In this document: positions 55,670 through 64,000 of the stretch, in pieces
Layout: every line of letters starts with the position of its first letter
Position numbering within the stretch: position 1 is the stretch's first letter
Assembly: GCA_030447525.1 (NCBI GenBank)
Contig: JAUJOR010000011.1
Coordinates: forward strand, 1-64,000
Direction of reading: 5' to 3'
Origin: Chloroflexota bacterium
GTDB lineage: Bacteria; Chloroflexota; UBA11872; UBA12225
Length of the DNA: 64,000 nucleotides
Notes under the pieces: generated by a model
Databases searched by the model: none
What the model was told of the DNA's origin: nothing
The model's input: only the letters and a program-made list of their open reading frames with translations
Position numbers and translations under genes: made by a program

Positions 55670-56293
55670 TCAGGTAGCTATGCGACCGACGGCGGTGGAG
55701 GTAGTAGATCGGGTGCTGGCGGGGCCGATGTCCCCGCCGTAGGCTCGCAGGAGATCGGCCGCCTCGCCAGCACGCTCCGCTCCGGCTTCGACGGTGACGA
55801 GCGTACGCCCGGCGCGGAAACCCGTCTCGAAGTAGCGCGCCTCTTCCTCCGGAATGCCCATGCCCACCAGGGCGCCGAGCAGGCCGCCAGCGGCGGCGCC
55901 GATGCCCGCGCCGGCCACCGCCGTGCCCCCGGCCAGCCCGAAGGCCGTGGCCAGGGCCCCACCGGCCACCACGGGTCCGATACCGGGGATGGCCAGGGCG
56001 CCCAGCCCCACCAGCCAGCCCAACAGCCCGCCGAGCAGGCTGCCGCCCAGCGCGCCCGTGGCCGCGCCCTCGGCGGCCTTGCTGCCGGTGGCCCCGGTGT
56101 CCTCCACTATCTGACCTTGCGCCGTGCGATCGCGTAGGGCGACGCCGATACGGTCGCCGGGGAAGCCGGCATCCCGCAGGGCATTGATTGCCCGTTCGGC
56201 GTCCGCTCGGTCCTCGAATGAGGCTGCCACCACGTTGCGCCCGCGGTAGTAGTCGCCATAGTCATACCGGCTGACGTTCACGTTCGTAGTCAT
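55670..56293 (-). CDS. General stress protein with glycine-zipper domain
   Basis: A 207-residue protein. Residues 20-60 ('VVAASFEDRADAERAINALR') form the general stress protein 17M-like domain; the middle 80 residues are glycine/alanine zipper ('GGSLLGGLLGWLVGLGAL'), probably membrane-inserting or stacking. The C-terminus is 'EEARYFETGFRAGRTLVTVE', as in YflT-like proteins. It precedes a CBS-domain gene on the same strand, and both may belong to a stress response. The exact role is unknown. Confidence 0.8.
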   Translation of the reverse strand: MTTNVNVSRYDYGDYYRGRNVVAASFEDRADAERAINALRDAGFPGDRIGVALRDRTAQGQIVEDTGATGSKAAEGAATGALGGSLLGGLLGWLVGLGALAIPGIGPVVAGGALATAFGLAGGTAVAGAGIGAAAGGLLGALVGMGIPEEEARYFETGFRAGRTLVTVEAGAERAGEAADLLRAYGGDIGPASTRSTTSTAVGRIAT

Positions 56294-56401
56294 CCGTGGT
56301 TCCTTTCACTCGTACCTCGCGCCTGGCTCCGCTGCCGCAGCGCACGCCGCAACAGACGAGGTGCCAGGCCGGCGTCGCGGCTTCCCATCAGCCGCCCGCG
56401 T

Positions 56402-56827
56402 CTATCGCTCAGCTTTCTGGCCTTCGGCCAGGAGGCCGTCCAGCGCCTTGCGCAGCTGCTTGGCCACGTCGCCGGCGGACAAGATGCCCACCAGGCGGCC
56501 ACCCTCCACCACCGGCAGCCGGCCCACCTTGTGCTGCCCCAGTTCCTGGGCTGCTTCCAGGACGTCCAGGTCGGGCCTGACCGTCACCAGGCCGGCGAAG
56601 GGTCCTCCGCCGCTCACGGCCTCCTTGACGGCGTGGTCATGGGTGTGGCCCTCGGCCAGGTGGTCAACCACCAGGTCTCGGTCGGTGACGATTCCCACCG
56701 GCTGGTCTCCATCCACGATCACCACCGAGCCCACATCCTTCTGGGCCATGAGTTTGGCCACCTCGCTGATCGGGGTGCCCACCGTGGCCGTGGCCACATC
56801 GGTGTTCATCATGTCCCGTACAAGCAT
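56402..56827 (-). CDS. CBS-domain protein
   Basis: A 141-residue protein made of two CBS motifs: 'MMNTDVATATVGTPISEVAK' to 'VIVDGDQPVGIVTDRDLV', and 'DVLEAAQELGQHKVGRLPVV' to 'VGILSAGDVAKQL'. CBS pairs bind adenine nucleotides and sense energy state. GGGTGAGC lies before the ATG. It lies upstream of the general stress protein gene in the same direction, 108 bp apart. Confidence 0.9.
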   Translation of the reverse strand: MLVRDMMNTDVATATVGTPISEVAKLMAQKDVGSVVIVDGDQPVGIVTDRDLVVDHLAEGHTHDHAVKEAVSGGGPFAGLVTVRPDLDVLEAAQELGQHKVGRLPVVEGGRLVGILSAGDVAKQLRKALDGLLAEGQKAER

Positions 56828-57123
56828 GGCTCACCCTTTCTGGCGCCAGCTACCTGAGCCTCGGGTCCTGCGAGAGGCCGGCGCCCACGCTTAATATGGC
56901 GCAGAATCCGTGCCGCGGGACCGTCCGAGCGCAGCGCGTCTTTCCCCGTACGGGTTAGCCGGATGGGGAAGTCCAGCACATGGTGCTCGTGGCCATGACG
57001 ACACCCAGTCACCGAGCCGCCTGCCCCTCGGGCGACCGGGACATTGGCACGGCGCGCAAGGGGCGTGCCGCCAAGCGGTCAGCCGGGGGCGCCGCGCCTG
57101 GTCGGGGCCGGCTGTGCGAGCCG

Positions 57124-58386
57124 TCAGAGCGACGACAGCAGGTCGAGCGCCTCGTCCGCTAGGTCGAGGAGGGCGTACGTCCGGAAGCTGTGCCGGGCGA
57201 CGTATTCCTCCAGGGGACGGTCAACCTCGGCAGGATCGGGAAACCGCCAGGTGCGGAAGCGCTCGTCCACGAGCGTGGCCGGGTCGCAGCCGGTCTGAAG
57301 CGCGACGAAAAGGGCGGCGTGTGCCGCGTAGGCGAAGCGCACCGCCCGCTGGGCGCGCGGGACGCCGGCCCACCCCGAGTCGCGCAGACCGTCCTGGTAC
57401 CCGCGGAAGATTGCGTTGTCCAGGCGGCGGGGCTCGGCCTGGTCAGTGGCATGCATCACCGCGTTCCCGAGCAGATGTCCTGCATCCTCCCCTAGCGCTT
57501 CCCGGCCGACGACGTCCCAATCGATCCCCACCGTCTGCTCTCCGGACGGGGCGCCATCAGTACCTGGCGTGGGGCGGGAGAACAGGTTGTTGCGCTTGGC
57601 GTCCCCGTGCGTCAGCCCCTGGGGGAGCCGCGCCAGCTGGTCGAGCAGGCGCTCCCGCTCCTCCCACAGCCGCCGCAAGCGGGGGGCTACCGGCGTCGGG
57701 TACGCTTCGCACAGGCTCGGGTGTCTCCAGGCCTCGGGGCGCTGGAGCGGGCCTTGTACCACCTCCCCCAGGACGGCCATCCACTTGAAGGGGTGCTGCC
57801 AGGTCTCTTCGTCGATGCGGTCGAGCGTCGACCGACTCATCAGCGCCAGCCAGCCGCCCGGGAAGCCCGGCGCCAGCCACTCGTAGGCCGGGATGGTCCG
57901 GGCCGTGGCGTCGGCCCCATTGAGCTGGCCCAGGTGGCGGGAGGCCGTCCCGAACCGCTCGACTGGCCAGACAGTGCCCTCCGCCTCCGCCACGTCCTCC
58001 AGCCACAGGCGTGCGCCGTCCGGACGCTCTTCGACGGCATAGCAGCGGGCGGCAGTGAGCCCGCAGGGGAGCGCTGCCAACAGCCCGGACTGGTAGGCCA
58101 CCGCCTCCCGCTTCCAGTAGTCGGGCGCCCGCGGATCAAGGCTGCCGGCGCCCCCGGCGCCCTCAGTGGGCGCTGGATGATCCTTGAGGATCAGCGACCA
58201 GGGCGCCGCCCGGCCCCGCTCACCTGTACTCCCGGAGAGGCGGTAGACGCGGGCCGTGGTGTGGCCGGCGCCCAACTCAGTGGCCCGCCACTCACCGACC
58301 TCCACAGCACCCCCGCCCAACGCCAGGCGCACTACCTCGGTCATGGTCTGTTGGTCGAGCTGTGGGCCCTGGGGGGCGGCGCTCAT
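57124..58386 (-). CDS. Aminoglycoside-phosphotransferase-like kinase
   Basis: A 420-residue protein of the APH/choline kinase fold. The N-lobe has Lys in 'SLILKDHPAP'. The catalytic loop is 'LTHGDAKRNNLF' (HGDxxxxN) and the metal-binding Asp is in 'VGIDWDVVGREALGED'. Members phosphorylate antibiotics, small sugars or other hydroxyl compounds, and nothing ties this one to a drug. A short insert separates catalytic loop and metal site ('RPTPGTDGAPSGEQT'). The ATG at 58386 lacks a strong ribosome binding site. Confidence 0.82.
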   Translation of the reverse strand: MSAAPQGPQLDQQTMTEVVRLALGGGAVEVGEWRATELGAGHTTARVYRLSGSTGERGRAAPWSLILKDHPAPTEGAGGAGSLDPRAPDYWKREAVAYQSGLLAALPCGLTAARCYAVEERPDGARLWLEDVAEAEGTVWPVERFGTASRHLGQLNGADATARTIPAYEWLAPGFPGGWLALMSRSTLDRIDEETWQHPFKWMAVLGEVVQGPLQRPEAWRHPSLCEAYPTPVAPRLRRLWEERERLLDQLARLPQGLTHGDAKRNNLFSRPTPGTDGAPSGEQTVGIDWDVVGREALGEDAGHLLGNAVMHATDQAEPRRLDNAIFRGYQDGLRDSGWAGVPRAQRAVRFAYAAHAALFVALQTGCDPATLVDERFRTWRFPDPAEVDRPLEEYVARHSFRTYALLDLADEALDLLSSL

Positions 58387-58765
58387 GCGGCCGGCAAAGG
58401 ATGGGCGTCGTGCGTAACCGGAACGTTAACGTCCCGGCGGTGCGCGCCGGCGCGGGGTGTGCTTACGGCCAGGCCCTGCCGACCGGGCGGCGGGGCAACT
58501 GAGTGTGCGCCGCGGAGCACGCGCCCGCCGCGAGGCGGCCTCTGGTCGCCGCAGCCGCGCCCTCGGCGGGATCGAGGCATCCTACCGGTCCTCGCTTGCG
58601 CGGCAGGGATCGTGCGGGGTGTGCCAGGAGGAGCTGTGCCATGGCGATCGAGCACATGGGGAGAGACCCTGATGTGCCACGGGGCCCGAGACGTGGCGTA
58701 CCCCCAGCCGTCGCTCTGAGATACCCCGGCGAGCGGAACGTGATGGATCGGAGGGGAGGGAAACC
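58387..58765. other. Divergent intergenic region APH-like gene / ndh
   Basis: About 380 bp without a gene on either strand. GGAGGGGAGGG near 58750 is the ribosome binding site for ndh. Confidence 0.35.
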
Positions 58766-60181
58766 GTGGCCACCCTGCCAGATGTCGAGATGACGCCGGG
58801 AGGCGGTGGCGGCTTCGGGAACGGCGGCTATTCGCGAAGCCCCACCCCGCCCGCCGTCGCTCACGTCGTCGTCGTCGGTGGGGGCTTCGGCGGGCTCTAC
58901 ACTGCCCGAACGCTGGCGCGCCGGCCGGTGCGGATTACGCTGGTGGATCGCCAGAACTACCACCTCTTCCAGCCGTTGCTCTACCAGGTTGCGACAGCGC
59001 AGCTGTCGCCGGGCGATATCGCTGAGCCTATCCGAGCCCTCCTGCGCAAGCACCCGAACGTGCGCGTCTTGCTGGGCGAGGTGACCGGGGTTGACCTTGG
59101 CGGCCGGCGCGTCGTGCTCGACGGCGGTCTGGCGCTCGGCTACGACTACCTCGTCCTCGCCACCGGGGCGCGCCACGCCTACTTCGGCCACCCCGAATGG
59201 GAGTCGCTGGCACCGGGGCTGAAGAACCTCGATGACGCGGTGGAGATCCGCCGCCGCATCCTCCTGGCCTTCGAGCTGGCGGAGCGCACCCCGGACCAGG
59301 GGCAGCGCCGGGCCCTACTCACCTTCGTCGTCGTCGGCGGCGGCCCGACGGGCGTGGAGCTCGCCGGCACCCTGGCCGAGATGGCGCGGCGCACGCTGGT
59401 CGGCGACTTCCGGGCCATCGACCCCGCCGAGGCGCGCGTCGTGTTGGTGGAGCGCAAGCCGCGGGTGCTCCCCGAGTTCCCGGAAGACCTCTCGGCGGTG
59501 GCCGAGGGCTCACTGCGCGCGCTGGGAGTAGAGGTACGCACCGGGGCGGGCGTGACGGCGGTGACCCCCGACGCCGTGTGGTTGGGGGACGAGCCCATCG
59601 CCACCAGAACGGCTCTGTGGGCCGCGGGCGTAGCCGTCTCGCCGCTGGCCACGACCCTCGGCGTGCCCCTCGACCGCAGCGGCCGGGTGATCGTGGCGCC
59701 GGATCTGACGCTGCCCCAGCACCCACAAGTGTATGCCATCGGTGACATCGCCGCGTTCGCCGGCGGCCCAGGAGGCGCGCCGCTGCCAGGAGTAGCGACG
59801 GTGGCCATCCAGCAGGGCCAATGGGCCGCGGCCAACATCTGGCGCACCATTCGCCGGCGCGGGCGCCGGCGGTTCCGCTATGCCGAACGCGGCTACCTCG
59901 CGGTGATCGGCCGCGGGGCGGCCGTGGCCTACTTCGGGCGCTTCCGCCTCCAGGGACTCCCCGCCTGGCTGGCCTGGCTGCTGGTACACGTGATCTACCT
60001 GATGGGCTTCGAGAACCGGCTACTCGTGCTCGTCCAGTGGGCCTGGTTGTACCTGACGCACCAGCGCGGGGCGCGCCTTATCACCGGCCGGCGGACGAAT
60101 CCAGCCTCGGTCGCGCCGGGACCAGCCGTCAGACACCTCCCGGCGGCCGGTGGTGACGATCCGCCCGCTCCCCTGATGTAG
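58766..60181 (+). CDS. ndh: Type II NADH dehydrogenase
   Basis: A 471-residue FAD enzyme. 'VVVVGGGFGGLYTARTLARR' binds FAD, 'VVVGGGPTGVELAGTLAEMA' binds NADH, and 'QVYAIGDIAAF' closes the FAD site. The C-terminus has a membrane-associating stretch 'LLVHVIYLMGFENRLLVLVQ'. It transfers electrons from NADH to quinone without proton pumping. The start is GTG 58766, preceded by GGAGGGGAGGG. The stop codon lies inside a 14-bp tandem repeat. Confidence 0.93.
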   Translation: MATLPDVEMTPGGGGGFGNGGYSRSPTPPAVAHVVVVGGGFGGLYTARTLARRPVRITLVDRQNYHLFQPLLYQVATAQLSPGDIAEPIRALLRKHPNVRVLLGEVTGVDLGGRRVVLDGGLALGYDYLVLATGARHAYFGHPEWESLAPGLKNLDDAVEIRRRILLAFELAERTPDQGQRRALLTFVVVGGGPTGVELAGTLAEMARRTLVGDFRAIDPAEARVVLVERKPRVLPEFPEDLSAVAEGSLRALGVEVRTGAGVTAVTPDAVWLGDEPIATRTALWAAGVAVSPLATTLGVPLDRSGRVIVAPDLTLPQHPQVYAIGDIAAFAGGPGGAPLPGVATVAIQQGQWAAANIWRTIRRRGRRRFRYAERGYLAVIGRGAAVAYFGRFRLQGLPAWLAWLLVHVIYLMGFENRLLVLVQWAWLYLTHQRGARLITGRRTNPASVAPGPAVRHLPAAGGDDPPAPLM

Positions 60182-60210
60182 CCCCCCTGATGTAGCCCCC
60201 CTGATGTAGC
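60170..60210. repeat. Three near-complete tandem copies of a 14-bp repeat at convergent gene ends
   Basis: CCCCTGATGTAGCC occurs at 60170-60183 and 60184-60197 and, one base short, at 60198-60210. The first copy holds the ndh stop codon and the last copy overlaps the region where the minus-strand sulfatase stops (60210-60212). Confidence 0.92.
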
Positions 60211-61724
60211 TACGAGGGACTTCTCCATGGGTGCATAGCATCAGGTGCATGGCACAGGGCGTCGATCGCCCCCGCACGCTCGTTGAGCCGCTGCTCGGCG
60301 TCTGACCCGCGCATGCCTCGCGTGTGCCCCGCGACGCGCACCGCCACCGGGCCCCCGCCGGAGGTGTGCTCCTGGAGCCACTGCACGTCGGTAAGGTCGC
60401 CGCGCCAGGTGAGCAGGGCGTGGAGCATCGCCTGGCGCACCTCGCCGTAGGCCGCGTCCTCCCACAGGTCTCGCCGCTCGGCCGGGTCGTTCACCCGGTC
60501 CCACAACCGGCCCCTGCCTTCCTCCAGGTAGTACTCCAGCTTCCAACGCTCCGTCGCCAGGGCGCACGCCTTGTAGAGATGCGAGACGGCGCAGCGGCGC
60601 GGGCTGTCCTCCCCCCGGGAGAGCGGGCCGAGCAGGTCAAAGCCCTGGACGGCCGGGACATCGAGCCCGGCGCCCGCCAGGATCGTCGCGGTCAGGTCGT
60701 TCCAGATCGCGAAGCGCCGCCGCTGGCCCTGGGGCAGCACACCCGGCAGGCGCATGATCAGGGGCACGCGCCAGGAGGCGTCGTAGAAGTTGTGCTTGTC
60801 GTTGAAGCCATGATCCCAATACTGCTGCCCGTGATCTGAGGTAAAGATGACCAGCGTGTTCTCGCGCAACCCGCGCTCGTCCAGCCAGCGGATGAGCCGC
60901 CCGATCTGGGCATCGCAGTACGCCGCCAGCCCGTAATACAGCCGCCGGGCGGCGTCGATGCGCGTCATGTCCGGCGCGCCATCCGGCAGCCGTGGTATGG
61001 CGCCGTGCCCCTCACTCGCCCCCTCACCGCTGGATCGCCCTTCCAGTCCCAGGAGCATCTTGAGATGGCGGGGGTGACGCGTCTCCTCACCCGGCGTGTA
61101 GTTGAGCGGTGGCAGGGCGCGATCGTCGAACAGCGTCGCCCACCGCCCCGGTGGATCCAGGGGGGCGTGCGGGCTAAGCAGCGAGCAAAAGGCGAAGAAC
61201 GGCCCCTTCCCCGCCGACGTCAGCGCGTCCAGCTCACGGATGGTGGTATCGACCAGGAATGCCTCGCTGAACAGCTCCTCGGGCACCGGGTTGGGGTGGC
61301 GCGTCGCGCGGTTGAAGCCGTGCGCACGCAGGTGTTCGGCGTAGAAGTCGTCCCCCTGGCCGGACTTCTCCCCTTTCAGCACGTGCTGCACGTGGAAGCT
61401 CGGGGGCACCGGCCCAAAGTGCGTCTTGCCCACCATGACGTTGGTATAGCCCGCCTCCGCCAGCAGGTCGGGCAGCAGCGCCAGATGCGTACGGCGCGTG
61501 ACGCCGTTCTCGATGCATCCGTGCACCGGCGTGTGCGTCCCGGTGATCAAGCTGCAGCGTGCCGGCATGCACACCGGCGCCGGCGTGTGCGCCTGGTCGA
61601 ACACCACCCCCTCGCCGGCCAGGTGGTCGAGGTGCGGCGAGACGGCGTGCGAGTTACCGTAGACACCCAGCGTGTCGCAGCGCGACGTGTCGGTGGTGAT
61701 CAGCAGGACGTTGAAGCGCGACAC
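60210..61724 (-). CDS. Sulfatase
   Basis: A 504-residue sulfatase of the type I class. The formylglycine motif is canonical: 'CMPARCSLITG' (C-x-P-x-R) near residue 52. Metal ligands lie in 'LLITTDTSRCDTLG' and 'IFTSDHGQQYWDHG', and there is 'GKTHFG'. It needs a formylglycine-generating enzyme, which is not in the window. It removes sulfate from sulfated glycans or other esters. It lies 21 bp downstream of the sugar-binding lipoprotein gene and two genes from PhyH, a likely catabolic operon. Confidence 0.92.
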   Translation of the reverse strand: MSRFNVLLITTDTSRCDTLGVYGNSHAVSPHLDHLAGEGVVFDQAHTPAPVCMPARCSLITGTHTPVHGCIENGVTRRTHLALLPDLLAEAGYTNVMVGKTHFGPVPPSFHVQHVLKGEKSGQGDDFYAEHLRAHGFNRATRHPNPVPEELFSEAFLVDTTIRELDALTSAGKGPFFAFCSLLSPHAPLDPPGRWATLFDDRALPPLNYTPGEETRHPRHLKMLLGLEGRSSGEGASEGHGAIPRLPDGAPDMTRIDAARRLYYGLAAYCDAQIGRLIRWLDERGLRENTLVIFTSDHGQQYWDHGFNDKHNFYDASWRVPLIMRLPGVLPQGQRRRFAIWNDLTATILAGAGLDVPAVQGFDLLGPLSRGEDSPRRCAVSHLYKACALATERWKLEYYLEEGRGRLWDRVNDPAERRDLWEDAAYGEVRQAMLHALLTWRGDLTDVQWLQEHTSGGGPVAVRVAGHTRGMRGSDAEQRLNERAGAIDALCHAPDAMHPWRSPS

Positions 61725-61745
61725 GAGAAGTGCCCGGAGGGTACC

Positions 61746-63143
61746 TTAAGGAGCCGTTGCCGGCCGACTACCGTCGAGGAGCCGCTGCACTACCGGTGCG
61801 ATCTCCCGGAGGGTGGCCGCCACCGAGGTGCCGGCCCCCTCTGGGCCGAAGAGCCGGTTGAATGCGGGCCCAACGGCATCGCGCGCGATGTCGGGCCACG
61901 CGGGCGTGAGGTGATCGCCGTAGCCCATCTGCCACGCGTCCCACGCCACCTCCCAATCATCCACACCGTGACTCTTGAGGTAGCGGATGAACGTCTGCTT
62001 GTGCGCCTCATTCAGCGTCACCGGCATCCGTCCCCACAGCTCGATCATGGCCGTCTGGCCATCGTCGTTGATGAACTTGAGAAATTCGTAGCAGTCGTCG
62101 GGAAACTTGGTACTCCTGAAGGCGACGTTGACGTCGATCGACATCCACGTTGCCTCCTGCTTGCCCCTGGGCAGCGGGGCCATGCCCCACGGCGCTTTCA
62201 TTTGCTTGGCCAGGTCCGGCACCATCCAGATGCCCTCCTGGCGCATGGCGTGCTTCCCCTCCCAGAGCCCCTTCCCCTGGATGCCCGCGTCCGGTCCGGT
62301 GTCCATGAAGCGATGACGCCAGGCGAGCTCGTGGACGAACTGGACGGCTGCGACCACCTCCGCTGAATCGAAGCGCTGCCTCGTGGGGAGCACCAACCGG
62401 TCGAAGACGCGCGCCCCGTTCTGCACGATCCAGGGCTCAACGCGGCCGAAGCTGAGGCCCTGTCCATACCCATACTGCATCTCGCCGCCGGGTCCCCCGT
62501 CACGGGTCAGGCGTCTTGCACGATCCAGCAAATCCTGCCAGGTCCAGCCGCGCTTCGGGAGGGGTGCCCCCGCTTGCTCAAACGCGCTGCGGCTGTAGAA
62601 GATGACGTACGTCCCTGCCTCGACCGGCAGGCCCCAGGTGTGCCCCAGCAGGTCCACGATATCCCGCGAGCGCGGGTGGAGCCGCTCCTGCTGGTTGAAC
62701 GACCGATCCCGTTTGATGTGTCCCTCGATCGGCAGGAGCAGCCCCTTGGCGGCGAAGGAGACGTAATCGTTGCCGCCTTGCATGAAGGTGAGGTCGGGCA
62801 GGGTGTCAGCCGCCGCCTGGACGAGCAGTTTCTGGTAGTGATTGCCTTCACCGGGCAGCGCCTCCTCGACGACCTGCGCGTCTGGGTGCGCCCGGTTCCA
62901 CGCCTCGACGACGGCGGTCTGCGCCGGCCGGGAGGGCGCCCCGGGCCAGGGTGCGTGCCGCAGCGTCACCTGCTCACCGGGCTTGCGTTTGGGCGCTGTC
63001 GGGGCGGTCTCGCGCCCTTCGCCCTCCCGGCAGGCCGCGAGGGGCAGTACCCCGGAGGCACAGACGGCGGTGGCGCCCCGGAGGCACGCCCGGCGGGTGG
63101 CGGCCGGCAGGCGAGCGCTGGCCCAGGGAGATGGCCGCGTCAC
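61746..63143 (-). CDS. Sugar ABC transporter substrate-binding lipoprotein
   Basis: A 465-residue family 1 extracellular solute-binding protein. The start at GTG 63143 is chosen because it gives a leader with twin arginines ('TRRACLRGATAVCASG') and lipobox 'LPLAAC'. The mature part has 'LVQAAADTLPDLTFMQGGND', 'GHTWGLPVEAGTYVIFYSRS' and 'FDSAEVVAAVQFVHEL', as in binding proteins for oligosaccharides. No permease genes lie in the window; they may lie beyond its end. The gene is between PhyH (8 bp gap) and the sulfatase. Confidence 0.88.
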   Translation of the reverse strand: MTRPSPWASARLPAATRRACLRGATAVCASGVLPLAACREGEGRETAPTAPKRKPGEQVTLRHAPWPGAPSRPAQTAVVEAWNRAHPDAQVVEEALPGEGNHYQKLLVQAAADTLPDLTFMQGGNDYVSFAAKGLLLPIEGHIKRDRSFNQQERLHPRSRDIVDLLGHTWGLPVEAGTYVIFYSRSAFEQAGAPLPKRGWTWQDLLDRARRLTRDGGPGGEMQYGYGQGLSFGRVEPWIVQNGARVFDRLVLPTRQRFDSAEVVAAVQFVHELAWRHRFMDTGPDAGIQGKGLWEGKHAMRQEGIWMVPDLAKQMKAPWGMAPLPRGKQEATWMSIDVNVAFRSTKFPDDCYEFLKFINDDGQTAMIELWGRMPVTLNEAHKQTFIRYLKSHGVDDWEVAWDAWQMGYGDHLTPAWPDIARDAVGPAFNRLFGPEGAGTSVAATLREIAPVVQRLLDGSRPATAP

Positions 63144-63151
63144 GGGGCCCT

Positions 63152-63946
63152 TCAAGCGCCGACGGGCGCCGGGCGCAGGATCTTCCACTGCTCCCCGTTC
63201 CCCTGCGGCACCGTCGCCTCCTGGTAGGAGGTGATGAACGCCCGACGCACCGTCTCCGTCTCGTTGCCCTTGGAGCCGTGCCACAGGAGCGCGCTGAAGA
63301 GCACCGCCGATCCCGCCGCCACCGGCACCGGGATGGCCTGCTCCCTGAGGATCGCCTCGATCTCCTGATCGTTCATCGACAGCCGGCACTGGCCGTAGCT
63401 CTTGTTGGCGTGCTGCTGCAACCCCCACTGGTGGCTCTTGGGCACCACCCACAGGCAGCCGTTGGTCTCGTGCGCACGCTGCAGGGGGATCCAGACGGAC
63501 ATGCGGGTCTGACTCTCTGACTTCTGCACGTAGTACGCGTCATCCTGGTGCCAGTGGCATGGCATGTCGGTGAAGGGCGGCTTGGCGATCAGCTTCACCG
63601 AATAGATGGCGATGCCAGGCTTCACGATGTCCTCGATCAGATCCAGGACACGACCATCCTCGGCGAAGCGCTGGCATACCTCGGAGCGAAGACCCAGTTG
63701 CAAGAGGGAGCCGCTGCCGTCATGGTGGGCCACGCCGCGCGCTTCCCCACGCTCGCGTCGCTCGGCCAGCAGGCGCTCCAGCAGGCGGTCGATCTCGTCG
63801 TCCACCGCCTCCAGCTCGTCCGCCGGGATCACGTCCGGCACGACGACGTACCCCAGCTCCTCGTAGGTGTGCCGTTCGGCGGCGCTCAGCCGGCGGGCCG
63901 ACGCGCCCGATCCTGCGTTCCGGGGCGCTGCCATTATGGTTGCCAT
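63152..63946 (-). CDS. Phytanoyl-CoA dioxygenase (PhyH) family protein
   Basis: A 264-residue Fe(II)/2-oxoglutarate oxygenase. The facial triad is His and Asp in 'CHWHQDDAYYV' and His in 'LLWHGSKGN'; the 2-oxoglutarate Arg is in 'TVRRAFITSY'. The ATG at 63946 follows AGGGGAAAGACC; an in-frame upstream start at 63997 is less likely. Bacterial members hydroxylate diverse small molecules and are often clustered with ABC sugar transporters and sulfatases, as here. The true substrate is unknown. Confidence 0.9.
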   Translation of the reverse strand: MATIMAAPRNAGSGASARRLSAAERHTYEELGYVVVPDVIPADELEAVDDEIDRLLERLLAERRERGEARGVAHHDGSGSLLQLGLRSEVCQRFAEDGRVLDLIEDIVKPGIAIYSVKLIAKPPFTDMPCHWHQDDAYYVQKSESQTRMSVWIPLQRAHETNGCLWVVPKSHQWGLQQHANKSYGQCRLSMNDQEIEAILREQAIPVPVAAGSAVLFSALLWHGSKGNETETVRRAFITSYQEATVPQGNGEQWKILRPAPVGA

Positions 63947-64000
63947 GGTCTTTCCCCTCCCTGATGCCAGTTTGGACAAGACGTCGCCGGGCGGCAAGGT

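Noticed and set aside
61005..62366. 453-residue plus-strand frame
   Set aside because: It is antisense to the sulfatase and binding-protein genes and looks like shadow composition.

Overview
The window is a 64 kb stretch of very GC-rich bacterial DNA. Gene content and protein style suggest a Chloroflexota chromosome, perhaps near the Thermomicrobia/Sphaerobacter group: ribonuclease J, an FtsK with a four-helix membrane domain, bS21 with an added tail, a zinc-ribbon protein with a glycine-rich linker, a Uma2 relic, an ECF sigma/anti-sigma/polymer-forming protein cluster, and many sugar-acid catabolic genes. The lineage is inferred from family content only; no rRNA or tRNA gene was found.

Layout. 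1-7.1 kb: the 5' part of ftsK (minus strand, cut by the window edge), two sensor kinases and a response regulator (plus), then rnj (minus). A 144-bp non-autonomous element has inserted into the response regulator gene. 7.3-13.9 kb: aldo/keto reductase, enolase-superfamily dehydratase, S41 peptidase, zinc-ribbon protein, bS21 and a D-2-hydroxyacid dehydrogenase. 13.97-15.42 kb: an IS1380-type element whose ends match the 144-bp element and which sits on the stop codon of an NHL-repeat gene. 17-18.4 kb: cupin and LsrF/DhnA-type aldolase. 18.7-22.2 kb: an ISLre2-type and an IS1182-type element almost touching, each with clear terminal repeats and target duplications but decayed transposases. 22.6-30.9 kb: primary-type sigma factor, sulfatase-like hydrolase, MFS carrier, an ECF sigma operon with a polymer-forming membrane protein, and a second hydroxyacid dehydrogenase.

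31-39 kb is a minus-strand envelope block: amidase, cupredoxin-CopD fusion, signal peptidase I, and a MacAB-type export cluster whose adaptor gene is broken by a 55-bp tandem duplication. 39.2-40.5 kb holds debris: a possible DNA-binding fragment, a frameshifted lacI-type gene and an IS110-like scrap. 40.8-44.2 kb carries a DUF574-type SAM methyltransferase followed closely by a hybrid histidine kinase. 44.6-48.8 kb holds two GH26-like hydrolases and a cellulose-synthase-like GT2, probably an exopolysaccharide locus.

49.2-54.8 kb: a small lipoprotein, an AbrB/Doc-like toxin-antitoxin pair, and a GntR-SDR-hydrolase-dehydrogenase catabolic cluster. 55-60.2 kb: an internally deleted Uma2 gene, a stress protein, a CBS protein, an APH-like kinase and a type II NADH dehydrogenase. 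60.2-64 kb: a sulfatase, a sugar-binding lipoprotein and a PhyH-type dioxygenase, apparently one operon.

Three themes stand out: mobile elements whose insertions can be undone on paper to recover the target gene, short tandem duplications (9-55 bp) of which two destroy reading frames, and enzyme paralogues missing expected catalytic residues. Sequencing or assembly error is a live alternative for the frameshifts.
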